From Porticoccaceae bacterium (GTDB lineage: Bacteria; Pseudomonadota; Gammaproteobacteria; Pseudomonadales; Porticoccaceae): a stretch of DNA of 8,845 nt. The stretch is taken from NCBI GenBank assembly GCA_019090225.1, contig JAHRWI010000307.1, forward strand, positions 1 to 8,845, in the 5' to 3' direction. Shown piece after piece: positions 1 to 6,742 of the stretch. Below the pieces are notes generated by a model. It had not been told where the DNA came from. It saw only the letters and a list, made by a program, of their open reading frames with translations, and ran no database searches. A program made the position numbers and the translations under genes. Positions within the stretch are counted from its first letter, which is position 1; each line of letters begins with the position of its first letter.

Positions 1-301
1 AGATAATGATCAAACCCAGACTGCTGGCAAAGTAGCGGTGAACCATCTCTGGCCAGGTTTTATCCTGCTCGACAACAGAATCGGGGAAACGCTCTTCAGC
101 CCGAGCAATTTCGTGGGCTTCATCGGGCCACATCAAGTGCCCATAGCAACCCGGCCAATCTGGACAACCGAGACCCGCGTCAACCAACCGGGTAAAAGCC
201 CCCAATACCACCACAGTAGCAGCAACTGCGGTCGCAAGCAGGGCTAGCCGGTAGGCCCTTGCAAAGCGCTTTTCTATCATGTCCCGTCTAGAGTCCCGCA
301 T
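1..301 (-). CDS. ctaA: Haem A synthase CtaA/COX15, N-terminal part (truncated by window edge)
   Basis: Haem A synthase oxidises the methyl group of haem O to the formyl group of haem A, in the inner membrane, supplying the haem of the aa3 oxidase encoded alongside. About 100 N-terminal residues are present; the rest lies beyond the left edge. A transmembrane helix spans about residues 18-36. It is followed by the family-typical stretch AGLGCPDWPGCYG (Cys46 and Cys52, a periplasmic-loop cysteine pair) and by EMVHRY, whose His88 matches the conserved haem-ligand ExxHR motif of the family. The start at 301 is preferred to the in-frame Met at codon 8 because AGGA lies 7 nt upstream (309-312). The gene follows the SCO-like gene by 31 nt on the same strand, so it is probably the third gene of the surf1 unit. 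Identification is firm; the C-terminal half cannot be assessed. Confidence 0.93.
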   Translation of the reverse strand, partial: MRDSRRDMIEKRFARAYRLALLATAVAATVVVLGAFTRLVDAGLGCPDWPGCYGHLMWPDEAHEIARAEERFPDSVVEQDKTWPEMVHRYFASSLGLIII

Positions 302-332
302 AACAGTTTCCTATGCTTACAATATCTGTACT

Positions 333-977
333 TTAAGGTTCAGGGGAATATTTAAGAAGATGCCGAAGGTCGGCCAGGATATCGCTGCCGTCATGATCTG
401 GCGTGTAATACATCATCAGATCACCACGCTGATCAAGCACAAACAGCCGAGCAAGGTCTGGCTGCCAGTCCGCATTAGTCGGTGCCAGCAGTTGCATGAA
501 GTCATTATGGTCAGCTGATACCAACTTAAGATGGATATGCTCGCTCTGCAAATAAGCGAGGGTCGCTTCATCTAATGGTGTGCCGAGATTCAACAGAACC
601 CGCTCGACACGGTGCGCCTTTTTATCAAGACGAATGTGTACCTGGCGGGAACTGTAAAGCATATCTTTACAGGCCTGATCACAGGCATTGACAACAGGTA
701 GTATCAGTCGCCATTTTGGTTTCTGTTCCTCCCAGCGCCAGGGCTTATCGTTCTGAAATGAAGGCAGCTCGGCGATTGACGCCATTGGTATTAACAAGTC
801 GCCTTTATTGCTGGTACCCAACAGAGCTAACAGGCGGGACTTTTCTTCTTCATCACCGGGTATTAAAACAAAACCACCAACCAGGACAATGGCAACCATT
901 AAAATAATAAGCCAGAGCTGAAATTTGCCTCGCTTGTTGTCGATTTCACATGACGCTTTTTTAGTCAATTCACTCAT
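333..977 (-). CDS. SCO/thioredoxin-like membrane-anchored protein of the cox assembly cluster
   Basis: This is a 214-residue protein of the type commonly annotated as hypothetical between surf1 and ctaA in Pseudomonas-like genomes. It has a basic N-terminus, one membrane anchor (about 20-40) and then a soluble domain expected in the periplasm. That domain carries a CxxxC motif (CDQAC, Cys99 and Cys103) right after a hydrophobic strand (WRLILPVVNA), as in SCO1/SenC copper chaperones. Its C-terminal part, with LFVLDQRGDL (178-187) followed by DILADLRHLLKYS, resembles the end of a thioredoxin fold. Where SCO proteins have the third copper ligand (the His of a DHS-like motif just before the strand leading to D-x-x-G), this protein has Pro-Asp-Leu, so the histidine appears to be missing. 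The start is 7 nt after the surf1 stop, which indicates translational coupling. Copper transfer to CuA, or thiol redox upkeep, is inferred from fold and neighbours and not shown. Confidence 0.8.
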   Translation of the reverse strand: MSELTKKASCEIDNKRGKFQLWLIILMVAIVLVGGFVLIPGDEEEKSRLLALLGTSNKGDLLIPMASIAELPSFQNDKPWRWEEQKPKWRLILPVVNACDQACKDMLYSSRQVHIRLDKKAHRVERVLLNLGTPLDEATLAYLQSEHIHLKLVSADHNDFMQLLAPTNADWQPDLARLFVLDQRGDLMMYYTPDHDGSDILADLRHLLKYSPEP

Positions 978-984
978 CCACTTG

Positions 985-1776
985 TTAGGCCCTTCGTTTT
1001 CGACCCATAACTTCTGTCAAATTAGAGTTGGCAAAAATCGTCAACACCAATAACGCCAAGGCCATTAAAAACCATTGAACTGCATAGCCAATATGTTTTT
1101 CGGGCGCCATGTTAATCACTTCCCAGCCGATTTCCAGGGTCGGTTCCTGGCCTATATCACCCGCTTGCTCGACAAGCCTCAGTGTATATGGATATACCGC
1201 ATGACCTAAATGACGAGAGATCTTTACCATATCAATCGCCTGAATGACCAAAGGCCAGGTATTTGATGGCCAAATTTCGTCTTTTAAGACCACTCTTTTG
1301 CCAGGGCTGCGATATAAATAGCCACTTATCTCAACCGAAGTCTCCTTAGCGAGAAACGGCGGGACTGTCGGCAATACACTTCGATCCTGACCTCCTGGTA
1401 ACCAGCCCCGGTTGACCAGCAACCACTGATCCTCTCCCTCAACATTTACCTTTAGTGGGCTTAAGACCTCGTAACCGGGGCGCCCGCGGCGGACGAGATT
1501 ATCCACTAAAAAAATACGCTGGCTATCGATACCTCCCCTGGCAATGACATTTCTAAACTGGTTTTGATCGGCTGTGGCAACGCCGCTAAATTCGACCGGC
1601 GCTGAATTTATCCGCTGCTCCTGGGCCGTTAGTATGGCCCCCTTCTCATCTGCGCGCTGTAGCTGCCAAAAACCCAAGGTAAGGGTCAGCGGGAAAAAAA
1701 CCAGGGCAAAACCCAGTATTTTTTTATTCCACTGCCAACGGAATAAACTCGTCTGCGACTCCTGCTCTCTAGCCAT
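985..1776 (-). CDS. SURF1 family cytochrome oxidase assembly protein
   Basis: SURF1 (Shy1) proteins are inner-membrane factors that help place haem a/a3 into subunit I of cytochrome oxidase. The 263-residue product has the family layout: one transmembrane helix near each end (about 20-38 and 232-249) around a periplasmic domain. Diagnostic segments are GFWQLQRADEK after the first helix, LLVNRGWLP (119-127) in the middle, and MAPEKHIGYAVQWF (223-236) leading into the second helix. The length is normal for bacterial SURF1. No strong Shine-Dalgarno sequence precedes the ATG at 1776, but no better start is evident. It is first in a minus-strand unit surf1 - SCO-like - ctaA. Only 42 nt separate it from the divergent DUF2909 gene, so its promoter probably overlaps the beginning of that gene. 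I could not pick a convincing -35/-10 pair there. Confidence 0.95.
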   Translation of the reverse strand: MAREQESQTSLFRWQWNKKILGFALVFFPLTLTLGFWQLQRADEKGAILTAQEQRINSAPVEFSGVATADQNQFRNVIARGGIDSQRIFLVDNLVRRGRPGYEVLSPLKVNVEGEDQWLLVNRGWLPGGQDRSVLPTVPPFLAKETSVEISGYLYRSPGKRVVLKDEIWPSNTWPLVIQAIDMVKISRHLGHAVYPYTLRLVEQAGDIGQEPTLEIGWEVINMAPEKHIGYAVQWFLMALALLVLTIFANSNLTEVMGRKRRA

Positions 1777-1818
1777 CTGTGGTTAAATCAGACTTCTGTT
1801 ATCGTGGGGTAAAACGCA

Positions 1819-2079
1819 ATGCTGCTTAAAGTGATCATCATATTGCTGTTCATTGGCGTGCTCATCAGCCTTAGTAGCGCTCTGGTTTTTTTGATGAAGG
1901 ATGTTGGCAACCCAGGAAAGCGGACACTCTATGCGCTAGGCATTCGCATTACCCTGGCGGCCTGTCTAATTGCGACGGTAATTTATGGTTTCTACACGGG
2001 TCAGCTGTCAAGCAAAGCACCCTGGGACAGGCAGCTTCATCCAGAAAACGTTATTCAGAAAACCAGACCTGAAAACTGA
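1819..2079 (+). CDS. Twin transmembrane protein, DUF2909 family
   Basis: This is an 86-residue protein with two hydrophobic helices (about 2-25 and 40-60). They are joined by a short loop containing MKDVGNPGKRTLYALGIRI, the recognisable part of the DUF2909 twin-transmembrane family. A hydrophilic tail of about 20 residues follows. GGGG about 9 nt upstream of the ATG can serve as ribosome binding site. Its function is unknown. Its steady association with cox genes in gammaproteobacteria suggests a role in oxidase assembly or stability, but that rests on context alone. It is the only plus-strand gene within the cox locus: divergent from surf1 (42-nt gap) and convergent with coxC (218-nt gap containing terminators). 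Confidence 0.85.
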   Translation: MLLKVIIILLFIGVLISLSSALVFLMKDVGNPGKRTLYALGIRITLAACLIATVIYGFYTGQLSSKAPWDRQLHPENVIQKTRPEN

Positions 2080-2153
2080 GCCTCTCACCTGCACCTTAAT
2101 TTCCAGGTCAATCATTAAGGCAGATCATTAACCAGTGCCTTGTCCCCAGTGAC

Positions 2154-2180
2154 AAAAAAGGCCAGGGAAAGTACCTGGCC
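2154..2180 (-). terminator. Rho-independent terminator of the coxBA-ctaG-coxC operon
   Basis: A perfect 7-bp stem, GGCCAGG (2160-2166) with CCTGGCC (2174-2180), has a 7-nt loop. Read on the minus strand it is followed at once by six T (complement of A2154-2159), the classic intrinsic terminator form. It lies about 118 nt after the coxC stop. On the plus strand only AATTTA follows the stem, so it should act mainly on minus-strand transcripts. Confidence 0.85.
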
Positions 2181-2219
2181 AATTTAGGAACCACAACATC
2201 TTATGAACGTATAGTTTTA

Positions 2220-2240
2220 CCTCGACTCTTTCGAGGTTTT
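2220..2240 (+). terminator. Probable terminator for the DUF2909 gene
   Basis: Stem CCTCGA (2220-2225) pairs with TCGAGG (2231-2236) around a 5-nt loop. On the plus strand it is followed by TTTT (2237-2240). The T-run is short, so this is a weak to moderate terminator candidate. It lies about 140 nt beyond the DUF2909 stop and would protect coxC from antisense transcription. Confidence 0.5.
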
Positions 2241-2245
2241 GGCGT

Positions 2246-2274
2246 TCAGCACCCTGTCTTTTTTAGGGTGCTGA
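2246..2274. other. Perfect 10-bp stem-loop just after coxC
   Basis: TCAGCACCCT (2246-2255) pairs perfectly with AGGGTGCTGA (2265-2274) around a 9-nt loop, GTCTTTTTT. Neither strand has a T-run after the stem, so it is not a canonical intrinsic terminator. It starts 24 nt after the coxC stop codon. It could be a 3' stabilising hairpin of the cox mRNA or a Rho-assisted end; the role is inferred. Confidence 0.6.
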
Positions 2275-2297
2275 CTTCATGATCCAGCCAGGCGCTT

Positions 2298-3200
2298 CTA
2301 GCTAAGCACATAGACAAAGATAAACAGACCCAGCCACACCACATCAACAAAGTGCCAGTACCAGGAGGTTGCTTCAAAACCAAACTGGTCATCCGCCGCA
2401 AAATGCCCTTTCATCCCTCTCAGTAGCTGTATCAGCAACATAAATGTTCCCAGAGTAACGTGAAAACCGTGGAAGCCGGTCAACATGAAAAAGGTGGTGC
2501 CATAGATCCCGGATTTTAAGGTCAGGCCCATTTCTACATAAGCTTCGTGATACTCAACATACTGCACCACCAGGAAGATAATGCCGAGCAGTACGGTAAG
2601 ACCCAACCAGGCATTAAACTTAGTACGATCATTGTGCTTCATAGCGTGGTGAGCAAAATGCACTGTAACGCTTGAAGTCAGCAGGATTACTGTATTCCAC
2701 AGCGGCAACCAATGGAACAAGCTGCCCCAGCCGGGGAAACTCATATTTTCATGGGGGCCAATAAATTTTTCTCCACCAACGACCTGATCCGGATTAACCA
2801 TTAGCGGCCACTCGGCCTGAAACCCCGGCCAGACCAGATCAATCATGTCACTTTTGTCACCTTCACCGCCCAGCCACGGCAAGACCAGTGTACGAATATA
2901 GAACAGCGCGCCGAAGAACACGGCAAAAAACATCACTTCAGAAAAGATAAACCAGCTCATGCCCCAGACAAACGATCGCTTGACCTGAGCATTGGTCATG
3001 CCCGCCATATTTTCTTTAATCACGGTATTAAACCAGGCATAAAGCACGACCGACAAAATCAGGGAGCCCGCGGCAAGAACACCAAAGCCCTCGTCCCTGA
3101 CCCACATACCGGCACCCAGGGCCATCAGCCCCAGGCCCAACGCTGCCAATACCGGCAACCGGCTCGGTTCAGGAACGTAGTAATTCGATTCTGTTGCCAT
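2298..3200 (-). CDS. coxC: Cytochrome c oxidase subunit III
   Basis: Subunit III of the aa3-type oxidase is an integral membrane protein without redox centres that stabilises proton uptake and turnover in subunit I. The 300-residue product shows the family's segments: SEVMFFAVFFGALFY, LLTSSVTVHFAHHA, FFMLTGFHGFHVTLGTF and the C-terminal SWYWHFVDVVWLGLFIFVYV. Seven hydrophobic helices are apparent. A hydrophilic insert of about 50 residues between helices 3 and 4 (around LGGEGDKSDM to NMSFPGWGS) is usual for gammaproteobacterial CoxC. I start at ATG 3200 and not at the in-frame GTG at 3221. GGAG (3208-3211) sits 7 nt before the ATG, and the protein then begins with the expected MATESNYYVP. It is last in the operon, 69 nt after ctaG. 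Confidence 0.96.
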   Translation of the reverse strand: MATESNYYVPEPSRLPVLAALGLGLMALGAGMWVRDEGFGVLAAGSLILSVVLYAWFNTVIKENMAGMTNAQVKRSFVWGMSWFIFSEVMFFAVFFGALFYIRTLVLPWLGGEGDKSDMIDLVWPGFQAEWPLMVNPDQVVGGEKFIGPHENMSFPGWGSLFHWLPLWNTVILLTSSVTVHFAHHAMKHNDRTKFNAWLGLTVLLGIIFLVVQYVEYHEAYVEMGLTLKSGIYGTTFFMLTGFHGFHVTLGTFMLLIQLLRGMKGHFAADDQFGFEATSWYWHFVDVVWLGLFIFVYVLS

Positions 3201-3207
3201 GGTAATT

Positions 3208-3211
3208 CTCC
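3208..3211 (-). promoter_or_regulatory. Ribosome binding site deciding the coxC start
   Basis: GGAG on the minus strand lies 7 nt before the ATG at 3200. It falls inside the longer reading frame that would begin at GTG 3221, so it argues for the shorter protein. Confidence 0.75.
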
Positions 3212-3269
3212 AATATTCCACTAATACTTTTAGGGTCTAACTAATAATTCAAAGGGCCAGGTAAAGAGC

Positions 3270-3821
3270 TTAGTCCAGTTGTGCTAGCGCCTCAGCGGCG
3301 CGATCAGTAACATCAAATAAGGTGTAGGACAAAGTTATGGTATTAACGCCCACAGGCAAATCTGGATCGACAATAAACACCAGGCCCAACTTCGCCTCTT
3401 CACCTGCTTTCAGCTCCTGTCGGTTAAAACAAAAACACTCGGTCTTGTGAAAGAATTTTGCTGCATTTGTAGGCGAAACATTAGGTATTGCCTGAGCGAC
3501 CATGTCTCGGCCCGTCGGGTTTTTAGCATAAAACTCTACCGGGGTAGACGCGCCAGGATTTACTTTCACCTCATATTCAATCGGTGAAAACTGCCACGGC
3601 ATACTGCCATTGTTAGTCGCTACAAACTGAACCTTGACCACCCGATCTGAGTCAACGATCTGCTGGCCTGCCGTGTACTGTCCATCGGTTTTGCCATTAA
3701 TACCTGTTATTTCACAAAACACATCGTAAAGAGGCGGCATAATAAATATCGCGAAGACGAACATTCCCACCGCTGTGACTAGCAGTTTCAGCGTGGTCCT
3801 GGTTACTGGCTTCGCAGACAT
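3270..3821 (-). CDS. ctaG: Cytochrome c oxidase assembly protein CtaG/Cox11 (CuB copper chaperone)
   Basis: Cox11/CtaG delivers copper to the CuB site of subunit I. The 183-residue protein has a single N-terminal transmembrane helix (about 11-30), then PLYDVFCEITGING with conserved Cys36 and an immunoglobulin-like periplasmic domain. The hallmark CFCF copper-binding motif is in KTECFCFNRQEL (Cys129 and Cys131). The C-terminus has the family-typical DPDLPVGVNTITLSYTLFDV. Length and all copper-binding cysteines are as expected. GAGAAGG lies about 10 nt upstream of the ATG. It sits between coxA (34-nt gap) and coxC (69-nt gap), its usual place in proteobacterial cox operons. Confidence 0.97.
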   Translation of the reverse strand: MSAKPVTRTTLKLLVTAVGMFVFAIFIMPPLYDVFCEITGINGKTDGQYTAGQQIVDSDRVVKVQFVATNNGSMPWQFSPIEYEVKVNPGASTPVEFYAKNPTGRDMVAQAIPNVSPTNAAKFFHKTECFCFNRQELKAGEEAKLGLVFIVDPDLPVGVNTITLSYTLFDVTDRAAEALAQLD

Positions 3822-3855
3822 AAGCGCTTAACCTTCTCTGTTATTCGAACCCCAA

Positions 3856-5409
3856 TCACTTAACTTCTGGAGGCGTAGTGAATGAGTGGTAAGGGGGCGG
3901 TGAAGACAATGTCCACTCCAGTCCTTCGGCACCTTCCCAGGTTTTCTCTTCGGGTGCGGGTTTACCAGCAACAATTGTTTGAATAACGTTATAAAGGAAA
4001 AACAACTGTGCGGCGCCGTACATAAATGCGCCAATACTCGACACCATATTCCACTCGGCAAACTGCAGTGCGTAATCGGCGTAACGACGCGGCATACCCG
4101 CCAGACCGAGAAAATGCTGAGGAAAGAAGGCGATATTGAAACCGATGAACGATACCCAGAACTGGGCTTTACCCATGGTCTCGTTATACATCTTGCCGGT
4201 CCATTTAGGTAGCCAGTAATAAATCCCGGAAGTCATGGCAAATACTGCACCGGCCACCATCACATAATGAAAGTGAGATACGATGAAATAAGTATCATGG
4301 TACTGAATATCAACGGGCGCCATCGCCATCATCAGGCCGGTAAAGCCGCCGATGGTAAACAGAATAATAAAGGCTATGGCATACAACATAGGCGTTTCAA
4401 AGGTGAGTGAACCGCGAAACATGGTGGTAATCCAGTTGAATACTTTGACGCCGGTAGGCACAGCAATAAGCATGGTCGCGTACATAAAGTACAGCTCTCC
4501 CGCCAGGGGCATACCCACGGTAAACATGTGATGCGCCCAGACAATAAAGGACAGGAAGGCAATGGCTGATGTAGCGTAGACCATCGAAGAGTAACCGAAT
4601 AGCGGCTTACGACTGAAGGTAGGGATGACCGCAGATACCACCCCGAAGGCTGGCAGAATGATGATATAAACTTCCGGATGCCCAAAGAACCAGAAAACGT
4701 GCTGGAACAAGACCGGATCACCACCACCGGCAGCGTCAAAGAAGCTAGTACCGAAGTTGATATCCATCAACATCATGGTCACTGTGCCCGCCAGTACCGG
4801 CATCACCGCAACCAGCAGAAATGCAGTAATTAGCCAAGTCCACACAAACAGCGGTAACTTCATCATGGTCATGCCCGGCGCGCGCATATTGAGCACTGTA
4901 GCAATGATGTTGATCGAACCCATAATCGATGACGCACCAATAATATGCACACCGAAAATAAAGAAGTTAACCGTTGATGGCGCATAAGTCGTGGATAAGG
5001 GCGCGTAGAACGTCCAGCCAAAAGCAGGTGCACCACCTTCCATAAACAGAGTGGACGCTAATAGCGCAAAACCAAAGGGAAGAATCCAGAAACTCAGATT
5101 ATTCATCCGCGGCAGGGCCATATCCGGCGCACCAATCTGCAGAGGTATCATCCAGTTAGCCAAGCCCACGAATGACGGCATGATGGCACCAAACACCATC
5201 ACCAGGCCATGCATGGTAGTCATTTGATTGAAAAATTCCGGCTTAACTAATTGCATACCGGGCTCAAAGAGCTCGGCGCGAATAATCATCGCAAAAGAGC
5301 CACCTAACAAAAACATCGCAAAACTAAACCACAGGTACATCGTACCAATGTCTTTGTGGTTGGTAGAAAATAACCAGCGACCAATACCTTTTTCGGGACC
5401 GTGTGCCAT
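3856..5409 (-). CDS. coxA: Cytochrome c oxidase subunit I
   Basis: This is the catalytic subunit: it reduces O2 to water at the haem a3-CuB centre and pumps protons. The 517-residue, about 12-helix protein begins with the typical STNHKDIGTMYL. Ligands are complete: His67 (TTMHG) and His381 for haem a; His379 for haem a3; His244, His293 and His294 for CuB (FGHPEVY, WAHHMF). Tyr248 is placed to form the His-Tyr cross-link. Glu246 in HPEVY and Asp96 in APDMALPRMNN mark a D proton channel, and Lys322 in PTGVKVFNW a K channel, so this is an A1-type haem-copper oxidase. GGGGAG about 9 nt before the ATG supports the start. It follows coxB by 14 nt. No defect is visible. Confidence 0.99.
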   Translation of the reverse strand: MAHGPEKGIGRWLFSTNHKDIGTMYLWFSFAMFLLGGSFAMIIRAELFEPGMQLVKPEFFNQMTTMHGLVMVFGAIMPSFVGLANWMIPLQIGAPDMALPRMNNLSFWILPFGFALLASTLFMEGGAPAFGWTFYAPLSTTYAPSTVNFFIFGVHIIGASSIMGSINIIATVLNMRAPGMTMMKLPLFVWTWLITAFLLVAVMPVLAGTVTMMLMDINFGTSFFDAAGGGDPVLFQHVFWFFGHPEVYIIILPAFGVVSAVIPTFSRKPLFGYSSMVYATSAIAFLSFIVWAHHMFTVGMPLAGELYFMYATMLIAVPTGVKVFNWITTMFRGSLTFETPMLYAIAFIILFTIGGFTGLMMAMAPVDIQYHDTYFIVSHFHYVMVAGAVFAMTSGIYYWLPKWTGKMYNETMGKAQFWVSFIGFNIAFFPQHFLGLAGMPRRYADYALQFAEWNMVSSIGAFMYGAAQLFFLYNVIQTIVAGKPAPEEKTWEGAEGLEWTLSSPPPYHSFTTPPEVK

Positions 5410-5423
5410 GATTGATATCTCCC

Positions 5424-6590
5424 CTATTGGCCTTGTTTGAATTTCAACACATCGACCGGCTGAACAATATCTTTTGTATCGTTCCCCCAGGCGTTGCGCT
5501 CATAAGTAATAATCGCAGCGAGATCAACCTCTGAAAGCTGACCGCCAAAGGCCTGCATTCCTGTGCCCGCAACACCGTTGACCACAACATCCAGGTGGGT
5601 TTTAACTGACCCCAACGCCACTGAGCTATCTTTCAATGCCGGGAACGCACCCGGGATACCTTCACCATTAGCCATGTGACAGGCCGCGCAAGAACGGTTA
5701 TAGGCTTCTTCGCCCTGAGCCATCAACTCATCAAGAGTAAATACCTTTTTAGCTAGCTCTCGCTCTGCTGCAACCGCTACTTTTTTGTCGGCAAGCCAAC
5801 TGTTGTATTCATCTTCGGGAACCGCATTAACGACAACCGGCATAAATGCATGCCCTTTGCCACATAACTCCGTACAGAAGCCTCGATAGACACCCGGCTC
5901 GTCTATCCTTACCCAGGTCTCATTGACAAAGCCTGGGATTGCGTCTTTTTTCACACCCAGGTCAATTACCCACCAGGAGTGGATAACGTCTTTAGATGTG
6001 ACTAAAAATCTGATCTTTTTGCCCACCGGAAGAACCAGTGGCTCGCTGACCTCAGAAAGATAAAATTCTGACTTCGGTGTATCGCCGTATATAGCTGACT
6101 CAGGCGTGGTCAGCTCGCTCATAAACTGGACACCTTCGCCCAGATACTCGTATTGCCATTTCCACTGATAACCGGTGATCTTGATGTCCATATCCGCTTC
6201 GTCGGTATCATAGCGCTCAACCAGATACGTTGTAGCCGGAGCCGCCAGGACGATCAGAATAATTACTGGAATTATGGTCCAAAGCAATTCCACCTTGGCA
6301 CTTTCGTGAAAAGTAGCTGGCTCATGCCCCTTAGACTTGCGGTGAGCGATCATGCTGTAAAACATAATCCCAAAAACCACTACGCCAATCCCCACACAAA
6401 CCCACAGAAGTATCATGTGGAGCTCGTAACTGTTGCGGCTGAGGCTGGAAACCCCAATGGGCAAATTTAGAAGGCCCCACCCCTCTGGACTGCCGCCACT
6501 TGCCTCTTTAGCGCTGGACAAGCCAGCAAAAGATAACAAGAGCAACGGGGTCAGCGCGTAGGCGACAAGCCGTTTTAGTCTCGATAACAT
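5424..6590 (-). CDS. coxB: Cytochrome c oxidase subunit II with fused C-terminal cytochrome c domain
   Basis: Subunit II takes electrons from cytochrome c and passes them through CuA to subunit I. The 388-residue precursor has a signal peptide (about 1-27, ending near LSSA-KEA), two transmembrane helices (about 58-80 and 103-124) and the aromatic YQWKWQYEY patch (141-149). The CuA ligands are His204 (VIHSWW), Cys239, Glu241, Cys243, His247 and Met250 in CTELCGKGHAFM. After a charged linker, a cytochrome c domain (about 288-370) carries CAACH (301-305) and a probable axial Met345 in GTGMQAFGG. This caa3-like fusion lets the enzyme hold its own electron-entry haem. It is first in the operon and divergent from the MATE transporter across a 176-bp control region. 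Confidence 0.98.
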   Translation of the reverse strand: MLSRLKRLVAYALTPLLLLSFAGLSSAKEASGGSPEGWGLLNLPIGVSSLSRNSYELHMILLWVCVGIGVVVFGIMFYSMIAHRKSKGHEPATFHESAKVELLWTIIPVIILIVLAAPATTYLVERYDTDEADMDIKITGYQWKWQYEYLGEGVQFMSELTTPESAIYGDTPKSEFYLSEVSEPLVLPVGKKIRFLVTSKDVIHSWWVIDLGVKKDAIPGFVNETWVRIDEPGVYRGFCTELCGKGHAFMPVVVNAVPEDEYNSWLADKKVAVAAERELAKKVFTLDELMAQGEEAYNRSCAACHMANGEGIPGAFPALKDSSVALGSVKTHLDVVVNGVAGTGMQAFGGQLSEVDLAAIITYERNAWGNDTKDIVQPVDVLKFKQGQ

Positions 6591-6632
6591 TGCCCTAATT
6601 TCTCCGTGTTGCTTGTAAATCGTTAGTGTCGC

Positions 6633-6647
6633 ACCCGGTAGCCGGGT
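6633..6647 (-). promoter_or_regulatory. GC-rich hairpin in the predicted coxB leader
   Basis: ACCCGG (6633-6638) and CCGGGT (6642-6647) form a 6-bp stem with a 3-nt loop. It would lie at about +9 to +23 of the cox transcript if the promoter at 6662-6691 is right. There is no T-run, so it is not a terminator. It could be a 5' mRNA-stabilising hairpin or a protein-binding palindrome; function unknown. Confidence 0.4.
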
Positions 6648-6654
6648 TGATATC

Positions 6655-6691
6655 GGCGCGGATTATACCAGAAGGTTTTTTAAAAGGTCAC
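6655..6691 (-). promoter_or_regulatory. Predicted sigma-70 promoter of the cox operon (extended -10)
   Basis: On the minus strand a consensus TATAAT (6662-6667) is preceded by TGG, giving the extended -10 form TGnTATAAT. An imperfect -35, GTGACC (6686-6691, four of six matches to TTGACA), lies 18 bp upstream across an A/T-rich spacer. The predicted transcription start is near 6655, giving a coxB leader of about 65 nt. Confidence 0.7.
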
Positions 6692-6702
6692 GATCTTATT
6701 GA

Positions 6703-6731
6703 TGCCCATCGTTACAATGGGCGGTTATAAA
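6703..6731 (+). promoter_or_regulatory. Weak candidate promoter of the MATE transporter gene
   Basis: TATAAA (6726-6731) resembles a -10 box. The best -35 at 17 bp spacing is TGCCCA (6703-6708), which matches only half of the consensus. If it is used, transcription starts near 6738 and the FNR-type palindrome lies just inside the transcript, a position suited to repression. Confidence 0.3.
6704..6722. repeat. Inverted repeat GCCCAT-N7-ATGGGC in the cox/MATE control region
   Basis: GCCCAT (6704-6709) and ATGGGC (6717-6722) are perfect 6-bp arms around a 7-nt spacer. The repeat overlaps the spacer of the weak plus-strand promoter. It could be an operator for a dimeric regulator, or chance. Confidence 0.35.
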
Positions 6732-6742
6732 CTCTTTTATTA

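Noticed and set aside
38..247. 69-codon plus-strand reading frame at the left edge
   Set aside because: It is antisense to ctaA, whose conserved cysteine and histidine motifs occupy this stretch.
3201..3221. Seven-codon N-terminal extension of coxC from a GTG at 3221
   Set aside because: The GGAG ribosome binding site for the ATG at 3200 lies inside this stretch, and the ATG start gives the usual CoxC N-terminus.
3828..4061. 77-codon minus-strand reading frame overlapping the end of coxA
   Set aside because: It overlaps the conserved coxA C-terminus in another frame and has no family resemblance.
4374..4739. 121-codon minus-strand reading frame inside coxA
   Set aside because: It is an out-of-frame shadow of coxA, with low-complexity Cys/Ser/Leu composition and no recognisable motif.
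6153..6470. 105-codon plus-strand reading frame antisense to coxB
   Set aside because: It is opposite the conserved CuA/transmembrane part of coxB, with no start signal or protein-like pattern.
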